Shown piece by piece: positions 1 through 8,861 of a stretch of DNA of 64,000 bases. The notes below the pieces were generated by a model, which saw only the letters and a list, made by a program, of their open reading frames with translations, did not search any database and had not been told where the DNA came from. The stretch's first letter is position 1, and every line of letters starts with the position of its first letter. Position numbers and translations under genes: made by a program. Source of the stretch: Sphingomonas glacialis (GTDB lineage: Bacteria; Pseudomonadota; Alphaproteobacteria; Sphingomonadales; Sphingomonadaceae). The stretch is taken from positions 62,245 through 126,244 of the forward strand of contig NZ_RCZC01000010.1 in assembly GCF_006439055.1 (NCBI RefSeq), given 5' to 3'.

Positions 1-1485
1 CTAGGCTGGACAGTGGTTCCACGGGAGCAGATCGTCGATCTGCCGGGCGGGATAGTCGGCGATGCGCGCGATGGTGTCGGTCAGCCAAGCCTCTGGATCG
101 ACCCCATTGAGCTTGGCGGTCTCGATCAAGCTGTAGATGGTGGCGGCGCGATGGCCACCCTGGTCCGAGCCCGCGAACAACCAGTTCTTACGACCGACGG
201 CGATGCCGCGCAGCGAGCGCTCCGCCGCGTTGTTGTCGATCTCGAGCCGACCATCCTCGACGTAGCGGGACAGTGCTGACCAGCGGGTGAGCGCATAGCG
301 GATCGCGACCGCGAGGTCGGAACGCCGCGCCAGCTTGGGAGCGGTCGCGTCGAGCCATTTGCGGAACGCGGCCAGCAGCGGTCCGGCTCTGGCTTGGCGC
401 TCGCATCGTCGCTCGTCGGGCGGTCGACCCCGCACGTCCTGCTCGATCGCGTAGAGGCCGGCGATGTGGTCCAGCGCCTCGCGGGCGGTCGCCGATCCGA
501 TTGCGGCGTGGACATCGAAGAACTTGCGCCGGACGTGCGCCCAGCAGGCGACCTCGGCGACGCGCTCACCATAAAGCCGATCGAAGCCGGCATAGCCATC
601 CGCATGGAGATCGCCCCGGAACCGGGCGAGGTGCGCGGCCGGGCGCTCGCCCTTGCGGTCGGGTGCATAGCGGAACAGCACCGCTGGCGGTGCTCCGCTG
701 CCATGCCCGCGCTCGTCGCGCACATAGGTCCATAGCCTGCCGGTCCTGGTGCGCCCCGCGCCGGGCGCAAGCACGGGCACTGGCGTGTCGTCGGCGTGGA
801 GCGTGGACCCGCCCATGACGTGGCGCTCGAGTGCGTCGACCAGCGGATCGAGCAGGCTCGCCGAACGCCCGACCCAGTCGGCCAGCGTCGAGCGCGCGAG
901 CTCCACACCGTGCCGGGCATAGATCCCCGACTGGCGGTAGAGCGGGAGATGATCTGCGTACTTGGAGACGAGCACGTGCGCGAGCAGTCCGGCACCGGGT
1001 CTGCCGCGCTCGATCGGCATGGAAGGTAGCGGCGCCTGTACGATGCGCTCGCACGACCGGCAGCTGAGCCGCGGCCGGACATGGCGCACGACCCGGAACG
1101 AAGCCGGGACGTAATCGAGCTGCTCGGTCACGTCCTCGCCCATGCGACGCATCGCGCCGCCGCAGTCGGGACATACGCATGACGGCTCGTGCAACACGTC
1201 CTCGCGTGGCAGGTGGTCGGGGAGTGGCTGGCGATAAGACCTGGCGACGTCGCGAGCCCGGGCAACGACCGGCGCAACCGTGGCGGCGGCTTCCGCCTCG
1301 GCTTCTTCGAGCCCGAGCTCCAGCTGGTCGGCCTCGCGGGTCAGGCGCTCGGACGAGCGACCGAACGCCATGCGCCGAAGCCGCGCCACCTGCATGCGAA
1401 GCTGCTCCAGCTCCACATCGGCCGCGACGAGCATGGCCTTGAGGAGGCCTACATCGTCGGGCAGCGAGGCGGCGTCGAGCAACAC
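1..1485 (-). CDS. tnpC: IS66 family transposase (TnpC)
   Basis: The 494-residue protein is a normal length for the IS66 DDE transposase that cuts and joins the element's ends. An N-terminal coiled leucine-rich helix (about residues 20-60) is followed by a zinc-ribbon pair (CPDC near residue 105, CRSC near 142). Acidic catalytic motifs follow, including HADDTP and a late IDNNAAERSLR block that carries the last acidic residue. The stop codon is at the window edge, so the gene is complete. It lies downstream of tnpB with a 60-bp gap. Confidence 0.9.
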   Translation of the reverse strand: MLLDAASLPDDVGLLKAMLVAADVELEQLRMQVARLRRMAFGRSSERLTREADQLELGLEEAEAEAAATVAPVVARARDVARSYRQPLPDHLPREDVLHEPSCVCPDCGGAMRRMGEDVTEQLDYVPASFRVVRHVRPRLSCRSCERIVQAPLPSMPIERGRPGAGLLAHVLVSKYADHLPLYRQSGIYARHGVELARSTLADWVGRSASLLDPLVDALERHVMGGSTLHADDTPVPVLAPGAGRTRTGRLWTYVRDERGHGSGAPPAVLFRYAPDRKGERPAAHLARFRGDLHADGYAGFDRLYGERVAEVACWAHVRRKFFDVHAAIGSATAREALDHIAGLYAIEQDVRGRPPDERRCERQARAGPLLAAFRKWLDATAPKLARRSDLAVAIRYALTRWSALSRYVEDGRLEIDNNAAERSLRGIAVGRKNWLFAGSDQGGHRAATIYSLIETAKLNGVDPEAWLTDTIARIADYPARQIDDLLPWNHCPA

Positions 1486-1545
1486 GATCGCTTATACCAG
1501 AACGGCGCCGCCCATGCACGCAGGAACGGCGCCAAACCGTGCTTT

Positions 1546-1893
1546 TTACCAAGCCAGCGTTGGCTGCGACGACCGGATCGGATGCCGCCAGTCGACCCCT
1601 TCGAGCAGCATCGACAGCTGTGCCGGCGTGAGCACGGCGACGCCGTCGGCGGTCGCCGGCCAGGTGAACCGGCCACGCTCCAACCGCTTGGCGTGGAGCA
1701 CCAGACCCTGACCGTCCCACCACAGCAGCTTGACCAGATCGCCGCGCTTGCCTCGGAACACGTACACCGCTCCGCCGAACGGATCCTGGCGAAGCCGCTG
1801 CTGAACGAGCGCCGCCAACCCGTCGAAGCCCTTGCGCATATCCGTGACGCCAGCTGCCAGATACACCCGGACGCCGGCCGGCGGGCCGATCAC
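1546..1893 (-). CDS. tnpB: IS66 family accessory protein TnpB (Orf2)
   Basis: A 115-residue protein of the IS66 Orf2 family. It opens with MIGPPAGVRVYLAAGVTDMR and continues GKRGDLVKLLWWDGQGL, both hallmarks of the family. TnpB is required for transposition of IS66 elements, but its biochemical role is not settled. Its start overlaps the 3' end of tnpA by four bases, which suggests coupled translation. Confidence 0.9.
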   Translation of the reverse strand: MIGPPAGVRVYLAAGVTDMRKGFDGLAALVQQRLRQDPFGGAVYVFRGKRGDLVKLLWWDGQGLVLHAKRLERGRFTWPATADGVAVLTPAQLSMLLEGVDWRHPIRSSQPTLAW

Positions 1894-2276
1894 CCGAACC
1901 CGGCCAGCACGGCCTTCAGCACCCGCGCGTCGATCGGTGGTGCAAGGCGAACGCGTTGCCCACCAGAGCAGATCACCTCGACCACTCCTGGTCCAAGCGG
2001 CTCCGGCTGCGTAGCGGCACCGGCGCTCGCCACCTCCACCGGCACGAACGCAGGCGCCGGCAGCTGCGGTGCCTCGACCGGAATACCGTCGCGAAGCAGC
2101 ACGCGCCGCCAGCGATACACCAGCGAAGAACAGACCCGGTAACGCCGCGCGACATCCGAAACGCTTGCCCCCGGCATCATCGCCTCCGAGACGATCCGCG
2201 CCTTGTCGTCATCGCTAAACTGCCGACGCGGCTCCGCCCCGCCCGTGCCAGAACCATCGATAATCATCATAGCCAT
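1890..2276 (-). CDS. tnpA: IS66 family accessory protein TnpA
   Basis: About 128 residues from the ATG at 2276; the frame stays open to 2327. The central segment (FSDDDKARIVSEAMMPGASV then SDVARRYRVCSSLVYRWRR) is a helix-turn-helix of the type shared by IS66 TnpA and IS3 OrfA, expected to bind the element's ends. It is the first gene of the IS66 operon. The exact start among closely spaced ATGs is uncertain. Confidence 0.85.
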   Translation of the reverse strand: MAMMIIDGSGTGGAEPRRQFSDDDKARIVSEAMMPGASVSDVARRYRVCSSLVYRWRRVLLRDGIPVEAPQLPAPAFVPVEVASAGAATQPEPLGPGVVEVICSGGQRVRLAPPIDARVLKAVLAGFG

Positions 2277-2369
2277 AGTGCCGCACCAGTGCTTGCCACA
2301 GTGCCGCACCTGTGGCCTGCAGCTCACATCACCCGCAAGGCGGGGCAGACCGGACGCTTACGATGCTTT

Positions 2370-2645
2370 GGCAACCGCAGCGGCAACATATTCGATCGCT
2401 TCAGCCAGCAAAGCGATGTGTGAGGAGGCTCTCGTTGTGGTCCCGTTGCCAAGCCTCGATTTTTGTCCGAACGTCTTCCAGCGACAGGAACCAGTGGTAT
2501 TGAGGCTCGTCACGCAGGCGTCCGTTGAACGATCCCACGATCGCATTGTCGCTCAGCCTGCCGGGACGGCTGAAGCCAACGTCGCCCCGTTCTCGTATGC
2601 TCAGCGGTCGAGCGCTTCCAAGATGAACTCCCGCCCACAGCGAGC
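2370..2645 (-). pseudogene. IS3-family transposase remnant
   Basis: Reverse-strand reading gives the C-terminal part of an IS3 OrfB integrase: SDNAIVGSFNGRLRDEPQYH, then WFLSLEDVRTKIEAWQRDHN. Upstream residues matching LDR-AYENG are in another frame and contain stops. The C-terminal end runs to the IS66 boundary near 2361. It is not a functional gene. Confidence 0.7.
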
Positions 2646-2646
2646 T

Positions 2647-2907
2647 TAACGCTACCGCGGTCCAGAAATGGCTTGGCCAGGTCGGCGTGAAGACGCTGTA
2701 GATCGCGCCATGCTCGCCATGGGAGAACGGCTACAACGAGAGCTTCAATGGCTCGCTGCACGACGAGCTGCTCAATGGCGAGTCATCTACAGCCTCGCCG
2801 AAGCAAGGGTACTGATCGAGAGGCGTACCGTCCGGCTGCACAGCAGCCTGGGCTACCGGCCGGCGGCCCCGCAAACGGCGACCTTGCCATCACAATGCAC
2901 CAACTAG
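2647..2907 (+). pseudogene. second IS3-family transposase remnant
   Basis: Pieces of an IS3 OrfB C-terminus can be read forward across two frames: WLGQVGVKTL then a stop, ENGYNESFNGSLHDELLNGE, and after a frame change VIYSLAEARVLIE and HSSLGYRPAAPQTATLP. It faces the neighbouring minus-strand remnant, so two different IS3 elements decayed here. A frameshift and an internal stop make it non-functional. Confidence 0.7.
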
Positions 2908-3266
2908 GGAACTAACCGGACTACCCGGTGGGGCTGCTCAGCCAGCGGACGCAATTTTCCTGGCGCATGCGGAAAGCCCAAGGCTCGGCCCCAAAAAGCC
3001 GATGACAAGTTGCGCCTTCATAATCCGATCCTGTAACCGCTTTTACCAAATGAGGTCGTCAGCCGGTTGGGTGTTACTATACATTTTATATGTATGGACG
3101 CTGTGACTGCTGGGTCCTATTTTACTTGCGTGAGCTAGCGGACCGCCCCCCCGTTTGCCGATCCGCTTTTTATAGCTCATCCACTGCGGCGGCGATGGCA
3201 GCACTCTAAGCTCCAGCATAGCAATCGCCGCCGCAGACCAGCGATCAAAATGGAGCATCGACGGAA
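2908..3266. other. non-coding gap before the kdpD-like gene
   Basis: About 360 bases between the IS remnant and the kinase gene. I see no convincing gene. The only open frame (minus strand, 3043-3303) overlaps the kinase start and has no recognisable content. The gap presumably carries the promoter of the downstream two-component operon, but no clear -35/-10 pair stands out. Confidence 0.5.
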
Positions 3267-4781
3267 ATGAAACGGCCGATGTTAGACAGGGGTCGTTTGG
3301 CAATCGGGGATATGCGCCTTCGGATCACCTTGCGCGAACTGATGACAACGGCTGGCATCGTTGGGGCATCGTCGGCAGCAGCCTTTTTGGTAAAACCGAT
3401 GAACGGCGAGGCATCTGAAGCCCTGATTTTCGTCCTCGGAATTATGTTATGTGGCGCGTTCGAGGGACTTACGGCTGCGCTGATTGCAGCGATTGCCGGC
3501 TTCCTGATCTACAATTTCTACTTTGCCGAACCCGTCTTGGCGTTTCGCCTCGCGAGGGGAAGCGACATTGCGCCCCTTCTCGTGTTTAATCTCTGCGCGG
3601 TGATTTCAGGCGTTCTGGCCGGGCGTCTGAAAGACAGCGTCCAGGCCGCCAACCGCAAAAACGAGGCCTTGAGCCGCCTGCTGGAAATGAGCCAGGCCCT
3701 TCAGTCCGCCGTTCGCTTGGGTGACGTCGCCGCGGCACTGCGCGCTACCCCATCCGCGCGTTCCGGTGTGTCATTGCATCTCTTCTCGATCAAGAACGGT
3801 CGGCTTCAGCCGCTCATGGATGGTGCCGCGCAGCCGGAATGGCAAGCGATGGCGGAGCGATCGCTTCAGTCGGTCGACCCTATCCGTTGCGAAGATGGGC
3901 TCACCGCACACAGGCTGGACGGCAGCGACGGACCACTCGGCGTCTTCGTTTTCAAGGCTGATGCGGTCACGCGTCTTGAACCGCCGTTTATGGCTGCGCT
4001 GGCCAATCTATTTACGCTCGCAATGGAACGCGCAACGCTGTCGGAGATGATTGAAGATGTTCGCGCGCTGGCCAAAACCGAAGAACTGAAAACGGCGCTG
4101 TTGTCATCCGTCAGTCACGACTTCCGAACGCCGCTCACCGCGATCAGCGCATCGGCATCAAGCCTTATCGACTACCGTGAACAGCTCGATCGGGATGTGT
4201 CTCTGCGCTTATTGCAGGGAATCGTCGATGATTGCGAACGCCTCAATCGGTACACGGCTAACCTGCTCGAAATGAGCAGGTTGGAAGCGGGCGCGCTGCC
4301 TACGAATCTACAGAAGATCGATGTAATTGAGATGCTAGTTGCTGTCATGCAGCGGGTAAGGCCCAGGCTCAATGAGCGGCGCATGACACGCCTGTTCACT
4401 GGAACCGACATTGTGGTCTTGGCAGACGCCTCGCTCTTCGAGCTAGTGCTGGTGAACGTGCTCGACAATGCCATTCTTTACAGCGAGCGCAAAAGTTGCA
4501 TCCACATTGAAGTTGAGGACGACGGCGGCTATTGCCGGATAACGATCGCTGACGAGGGGCGCGGGATCCCGGACGAGGATCTGGAACGCGTGTTCGATAG
4601 GTTCCACCGTGTCGCACGTACCGAACCATCGCCGCTTGGCAGCGGCCTTGGATTGGCGATCGCGAAGGCGTTTGTCGGAGCGCTGGGCGGGTCGATTGCG
4701 GCAATGACACCTGGCATTGGATTGGCCGGGACGCGGATCGTCATCTGCCTACCGCTTGTAAAAGAGGATCGACCGCAGTGA
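3267..4781 (+). CDS. KdpD-like sensor histidine kinase without N-terminal KdpD and USP domains
   Basis: Inner-membrane sensor kinase of 504 residues; full KdpD is about 900. A DUF4118-type membrane bundle lies at residues 27-120, then a GAF-like region (about 145-255) and the HisKA/HATPase core. The H-box SHDFRTPLT places the phosphoacceptor at His284. The N-box NVLDNAILYSE and the G-boxes DEGRGIPDEDL and GSGLGLAIAKA are intact. The N-terminal KdpD P-loop domain and USP domain are missing. The stop overlaps the start of kdpE by four bases, so the two form an operon. No kdpFABC potassium pump is present, so the target genes are unknown. An alternative start is the ATG at 3312. Confidence 0.88.
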   Translation: MKRPMLDRGRLAIGDMRLRITLRELMTTAGIVGASSAAAFLVKPMNGEASEALIFVLGIMLCGAFEGLTAALIAAIAGFLIYNFYFAEPVLAFRLARGSDIAPLLVFNLCAVISGVLAGRLKDSVQAANRKNEALSRLLEMSQALQSAVRLGDVAAALRATPSARSGVSLHLFSIKNGRLQPLMDGAAQPEWQAMAERSLQSVDPIRCEDGLTAHRLDGSDGPLGVFVFKADAVTRLEPPFMAALANLFTLAMERATLSEMIEDVRALAKTEELKTALLSSVSHDFRTPLTAISASASSLIDYREQLDRDVSLRLLQGIVDDCERLNRYTANLLEMSRLEAGALPTNLQKIDVIEMLVAVMQRVRPRLNERRMTRLFTGTDIVVLADASLFELVLVNVLDNAILYSERKSCIHIEVEDDGGYCRITIADEGRGIPDEDLERVFDRFHRVARTEPSPLGSGLGLAIAKAFVGALGGSIAAMTPGIGLAGTRIVICLPLVKEDRPQ

Positions 4782-5464
4782 CGGCGACACGCATTCTCAT
4801 CGCGGACGACGAGCCGTCGTTGGTCGCCGTGTTACAACCCGTACTTTCAGCTGCAGGATATGAGGTAGCAGCAGTAGCCGACGGAAAGGGAGCGGTCGCC
4901 TTTATACTTTCGCACGATCTGGACGTCGTACTGCTCGATCTTGGGTTGCCCGACATCGACGGGAAAGAAGTGATCCGCCGCGTGCGGGAACATGTCGCCA
5001 CGCCGATCATCGTCATCTCGGCACGGCACCTTGAAGCCGAGAAGATCGCGGCGCTGGACGAAGGTGCCGACGACTATGTCAACAAGCCCTTCGAAATTGG
5101 CGAGCTCATGGCACGCATTCGCGCTGCCACCCGGCGGCGGGGAACGACGACGGCGCCCATGGCCTTCTATCGCGCGGGACCGCTCGCCATCGATTTTCCC
5201 GCTCGGCGCGTGTTGTATGATGGAGAGACGATCAAGCTCTCTCCCAAAGAATGGGAACTGCTTCAGGTGCTGGCGCGCAGCGCCGGTCAAGTCGTGACCC
5301 ATAAGCGATTGCTGGCGGCAGGATGGGGTGTCGAGACGACCGAAACTCAGTACCTGCGCGTCTATATTGGCCTGCTGCGACAAAAGATCGAGGAAGACCC
5401 ATCAGATCCAAGGCTCCTGCTCACCGAGCCAGGCGTCGGCTATCGACTCTCAGCTGCCGAATAG
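4778..5464 (+). CDS. kdpE: KdpE-like OmpR-family response regulator
   Basis: A 228-residue cytoplasmic transcription factor. The receiver domain (1-120) has the acidic pair DDE near residues 10-12, the phosphoacceptor Asp54 in VVLLDLGLPDIDG, and the conserved Lys in YVNKPF. The C-terminal winged helix contains LSPKEWELLQVLA and ends VGYRL, as in OmpR/PhoB regulators. It overlaps the upstream kinase gene by four bases, so the two form a matched pair. In the classic system KdpE activates kdpFABC, which is absent here; divergent stress genes nearby are possible targets. Confidence 0.9.
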   Translation: MTATRILIADDEPSLVAVLQPVLSAAGYEVAAVADGKGAVAFILSHDLDVVLLDLGLPDIDGKEVIRRVREHVATPIIVISARHLEAEKIAALDEGADDYVNKPFEIGELMARIRAATRRRGTTTAPMAFYRAGPLAIDFPARRVLYDGETIKLSPKEWELLQVLARSAGQVVTHKRLLAAGWGVETTETQYLRVYIGLLRQKIEEDPSDPRLLLTEPGVGYRLSAAE

Positions 5465-5501
5465 CTCAAGCCAAGATATTGGTATCCTTTATGCAAAACG
5501 A

Positions 5502-5923
5502 TTATTCGCAACGATCGAAGTCCGCTTGCCCGAAACTCTCCTTAAGATGATCGTGTGAATGCGCGGGTGGCCCTCGCCCGATAAACAGCTCGGCAAGCGC
5601 CTCCAGCACGTCCTCGTGTTTCAACCGACGTGCGATGGTCAACGCCAGCCACTTTCTGCTGGCCTCGTCGATGACCGTGAGGATCCGGACTTGCGACCGT
5701 CGTGCGTTCGCGCTTCCTGAAAGTCGTACGCCCAGACATGCCCCGGATGCTCCCGCCGCAGTAGGATGCACGAGCCGTAGTTCAACCACAGCCTGCCACG
5801 TTTAGGTTCCTTCTGCGGCAACTTTAGCCCCTCGCGCGGCCAATACAATTTACGTCTGTAGCCATGACAGCCCCACTTATTCGCGATTGCCTCGCGAATG
5901 GAGAATTCCTTTTGTGGCCGCAA
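5502..5923 (-). pseudogene. IS3-family transposase remnant
   Basis: On the minus strand, pieces of an IS3 OrfB appear in two frames: GCHGYRRKLYWPREGLKLPQ and GSCILLRREHPGHVWAYDFQ, then after a frame change VRILTVIDEASRKWLALTIA and EDVLEALAELFIGRGPPAH. The segment breaks off where the family's RSDNGPEF catalytic motif should follow. Frameshifted and truncated at both ends. Its upstream end overlaps the last codons of the DUF2254 gene. Confidence 0.75.
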
Positions 5924-7244
5924 ACTTTCGCCACGCCTCTTCGACCCGACTAGCGCCGTCAGCCCTTCCGTCTACCGAAAGGATCGCAACCACGTCCTGA
6001 TAGCTGCTGGTCAGAAGCTCTGTCGGAAGGTGGTCGCCAAGCCCGTCGAGCGACAGGAGAAACGCGCTTTCGGCCCGGGCCTTGTGTTCCGCGGATAGCT
6101 TGGGGAACGCCTGAACAAGCGAATTCAGCGTGGTGGACAGTGTTTGATGCTGCATGGATTCCGAAGCGGCGACAATGAGGGATTCAAATCCGTCAAACAA
6201 ATCGGAGGCGACAGTATCTCGATAGAAGATTCGGCTTTTCGAATCTCGCTTGGGCACGAGGCGATCCGTCATTGCCCACTGCCAGAGCAGTTCGAAGAGG
6301 GCGTGGCATGCGGCTTTTGCCGCACTGGGGTTAGATTTCGCAGTCGACGTCGAGGTCCAGCCAATGATCGCAAGCTGGTTTACGCCATAGGCTGCGTCGC
6401 ATCCAAGATCGCGCTGCTCTTCGATAACGAGAGCCTTGCGAATGGTATCCTCGATGCTGGCCGGCCTTCCGCCGCCCCAGAAACAGGCGAGTTCACCACG
6501 AAAGGGCAGATAATCTCCCAGGGATGGGCGGACAAATATGTGAAGTGAAGGGTTGTCGTGTGTCAGGCGACAGAGAGCGTCCATGTCGATCCGACGGAGA
6601 AATCCATTGACGCGACTCTCAACCGACGTAGCTATCATTGCTTCCACGGGAGGCTCGACCGTTCTCTCCAACCATTTTGCCTGTTTTTCCCGAGTGGCTA
6701 GCGACGCGGAGCAAATCGATTGGATGATGCTTGTCGCGCGCGTCTGATCCACTGTCGTGTAAATTAAGGTCACCAGCGCGCATAAGGACAGTGCGAGGAC
6801 GATAATGGCGACGGTGGTGCCGAGGACCGGCCGGTGCGCGCTATTGGTAAGCACGAGCGTGAGAACGGTGTAGAGGGACGCGCCCACAAAGAAGCCGAAA
6901 TATGCCTGGTTCGATCTGCGCTGGAGATATTGGTCGAAAACCTGGCTGGTCAGCGACGACGCACCCTGTTGCACCGCCAGAAGCAGAATCGAGAACGTAA
7001 TCGACGTCACCGTGATAAGGCTGCCGGCGAGGGTTTTCAGCAAGTCGTTGGCGGAGTCGACATCTCCCACGTATCGGTCGAGCAGTCGCCAGGCCGGTCC
7101 CCAGTCGTCACGGGGCCCGGCGTTGCCGTCGATCGCGTGCGCGGCGAACGCCAAGAGCAAAAACCCGACGACCACGACCAGCGGGATCGTCAGGAAATCC
7201 GAAAAGGACCGACGCAGCCGCTCGATGAACCGATTTGGCCGCAT
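5877..7244 (-). CDS. DUF2254 family membrane protein
   Basis: The 455-residue protein matches the DUF2254 family of predicted inner-membrane proteins, whose function is unknown. Hydrophobic segments lie near residues 18-38, 70-92 (GSLITVTSITFSILLLAV), 113-132 and 140-162. A soluble C-terminal half of about 290 residues follows. The start ATG is adjacent to the mscS stop codon and has a strong GGAGG five bases upstream, so it is the last gene of the DUF1328-mscS-DUF2254 operon. Its last 47 bases run into an IS3 remnant, so the natural C-terminus may have been altered. Confidence 0.82.
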   Translation of the reverse strand: MRPNRFIERLRRSFSDFLTIPLVVVVGFLLLAFAAHAIDGNAGPRDDWGPAWRLLDRYVGDVDSANDLLKTLAGSLITVTSITFSILLLAVQQGASSLTSQVFDQYLQRRSNQAYFGFFVGASLYTVLTLVLTNSAHRPVLGTTVAIIVLALSLCALVTLIYTTVDQTRATSIIQSICSASLATREKQAKWLERTVEPPVEAMIATSVESRVNGFLRRIDMDALCRLTHDNPSLHIFVRPSLGDYLPFRGELACFWGGGRPASIEDTIRKALVIEEQRDLGCDAAYGVNQLAIIGWTSTSTAKSNPSAAKAACHALFELLWQWAMTDRLVPKRDSKSRIFYRDTVASDLFDGFESLIVAASESMQHQTLSTTLNSLVQAFPKLSAEHKARAESAFLLSLDGLGDHLPTELLTSSYQDVVAILSVDGRADGASRVEEAWRKFAATKGILHSRGNRE

Positions 7245-8558
7245 CTACGCCTCCGGAACTTCGACTGTCGGGACCGGCGACGGCGTGCCGACGGCTCGGG
7301 TGGTGAGCACCCTGACGTCGGGGTCCGGTAGACCGATCTCGAACCGCTTGAACGCCGCGACGATCCGGCTTCTGACCGCCGAGGCGGTGTTCTTGAAGTC
7401 CGATCGCTGCGAGTCGGACCAGAAGGTGATCTCCAGCACGATGTCATCCTGTCCCAACTGGTCGACGCGAACGGCCGGCGGGGGCGACGCGAGCACGCCG
7501 TCCGCAGCCATTGTCGCCGATCGCGCGGCCTCGATCGCTTTCTTCAGGTCCGTGTCGTATCCGACCCATGCCGTCACTCGACCACGCCGGACTGGGTCGG
7601 CGGTGTTGTTAACGATCCTCGAGGTGAACACCTCGGCGTTGGGCACCAACATCACGCGGCCGTCATAGGCGCGAAGCTTGGTCGCGCGCAGTTCGATCCG
7701 TTCGACCGCGCCCTCAAGATCGCCGACTACAATCTGATCGCCGATCTTGAACGGTCGCAGCAAAAGCAGCAGCAATCCCGATACGAAATTCGAAAGAATG
7801 TCTTTGAGCGCGAAGCCGAGCACTAAGCCCGTGAGGCCGAGACCGGCCGCCACCGTGGTCGGATCAAACCCCAGGGCGTCGCCAGCAACGAAAAAGCCGA
7901 CGGCAAGGATCGCGTAATAGCTGAGCTGCTTGATGAGGCTTTCGACGGTGATGTCGTCCACGGTGCGGCGGAAGATCGCACGCAGCAGGACGCGCACGGC
8001 ACGCGCCAGGAGCCAGAATATGCCGATCACCACCATCGCCGCGAAGATGCGGGGGATGATGCGGACGGCCGATTCCTCCAGACGGCCAAACGCCGACTCC
8101 GCCGAGGCTCTGATGTCGGCAAGGAATTGTCCGCCCCATCCGCTGCGCCGCGCGCGTGCGCGGCGCAGGGATTGATCGAGCGCCGTCGCCCATTGGGTCG
8201 CGAGCGCTTGCGAGCTGACGAAGTTGTCCTCGGCATCGCGGGGCGTCAAGGAGACCACGGACACGCCGGATACCGTGACCGCCCAGCCGTCGGCGACATG
8301 CCGCGCCGTCGGCACGCCGAGCGCCCTGGGGTTGCGAAGCAGGCCCTCCAAGCGGGCTTCGACGCGGCGGGCGCGCACGCCTGCTTCTTCGCCCTCGCTC
8401 GCGGGACCGACCTGGAAGATCGCCTGGCCATCCAGCCGAACCGTCGCGGCATCGGCCTGCGCTTCGGCCGACGTCGGCGTTGCGGTCCAACCCCCAATCG
8501 AAACCGCAAGCAGGATGCGAAGAACGAGCCGGCGAAACTCGCGCGACGATCGGGTCAA
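7245..8558 (-). CDS. MscS-family mechanosensitive ion channel
   Basis: An inner-membrane channel expected to release solutes under membrane tension. A signal-like N-terminus and a periplasmic region of about 170 residues precede hydrophobic helices and the MscS pore helix, which is rich in Gly/Ala (TTVAAGLGLTGLVLGFALKD). The beta domain follows (IGDQIVVGDLEGAVERIELR). The best start is the TTG at 8558. It overlaps the TGA of the DUF1328 gene, has AGG about nine bases upstream, and leads into a hydrophobic leader (LVLRILLAVSIGG). That gives 437 residues. The frame continues upstream to 8720, but that part lies over the DUF1328 gene. Confidence 0.88.
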   Translation of the reverse strand: MTRSSREFRRLVLRILLAVSIGGWTATPTSAEAQADAATVRLDGQAIFQVGPASEGEEAGVRARRVEARLEGLLRNPRALGVPTARHVADGWAVTVSGVSVVSLTPRDAEDNFVSSQALATQWATALDQSLRRARARRSGWGGQFLADIRASAESAFGRLEESAVRIIPRIFAAMVVIGIFWLLARAVRVLLRAIFRRTVDDITVESLIKQLSYYAILAVGFFVAGDALGFDPTTVAAGLGLTGLVLGFALKDILSNFVSGLLLLLLRPFKIGDQIVVGDLEGAVERIELRATKLRAYDGRVMLVPNAEVFTSRIVNNTADPVRRGRVTAWVGYDTDLKKAIEAARSATMAADGVLASPPPAVRVDQLGQDDIVLEITFWSDSQRSDFKNTASAVRSRIVAAFKRFEIGLPDPDVRVLTTRAVGTPSPVPTVEVPEA

Positions 8559-8728
8559 GTGACTGCCTTGTAGATCGTCAGGCCCAGCACAAGCAGAGCA
8601 ACGGCGATGACGACGGTGATCCAAAAGAGAATTTTGGCAATGCCCCAAGCCGCGCCGGCCAGTCCCCCAAAGCCGAGCACGCCGAGCACCAGTGCGATGA
8701 CCGCGAAGATAGCTGCCCATTTGAGCAT
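8555..8728 (-). CDS. DUF1328 small membrane protein
   Basis: A 57-residue protein with two hydrophobic helices (WAAIFAVIALVLGVLGFGGL and GIAKILFWITVVIAVALLVL), the pattern of the DUF1328/YtjA family. These proteins are often found near stress genes, but their role is unknown. The ATG at 8728 was chosen for the AGGGA motif eight bases upstream; the longer open frame has no family signature. It is the first gene of an operon with mscS and faces the KdpD-like sensor gene across about 130 bases. Confidence 0.85.
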   Translation of the reverse strand: MLKWAAIFAVIALVLGVLGFGGLAGAAWGIAKILFWITVVIAVALLVLGLTIYKAVT

Positions 8729-8861
8729 TGTCGTGTCCCTAAACTGTTTCATGTGCCACCTTATAAACGAGACGGGGCAGACGGCGTTCCAATCGTTCGG
8801 GTAGTCATGGCGCCGATGTGCTGTCCGCTGGCGGACGCGACCGACGAAAGGAGAATTGCCG

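Larger units (their letters stand above)
1..2361 (-). mobile_element. IS66-family insertion sequence, left end cut by window
   Basis: Three genes in the usual IS66 order (tnpA, tnpB, tnpC) are read on the minus strand. The right terminus is placed near 2361, because the minus strand there begins GTAAGCG, as IS66 terminal repeats do. The tnpC stop codon lies at bases 1-3, so the other terminal repeat is outside the window. The element sits within or next to decayed IS3-family DNA, so it is the younger insertion. All three genes look intact. Confidence 0.85.
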
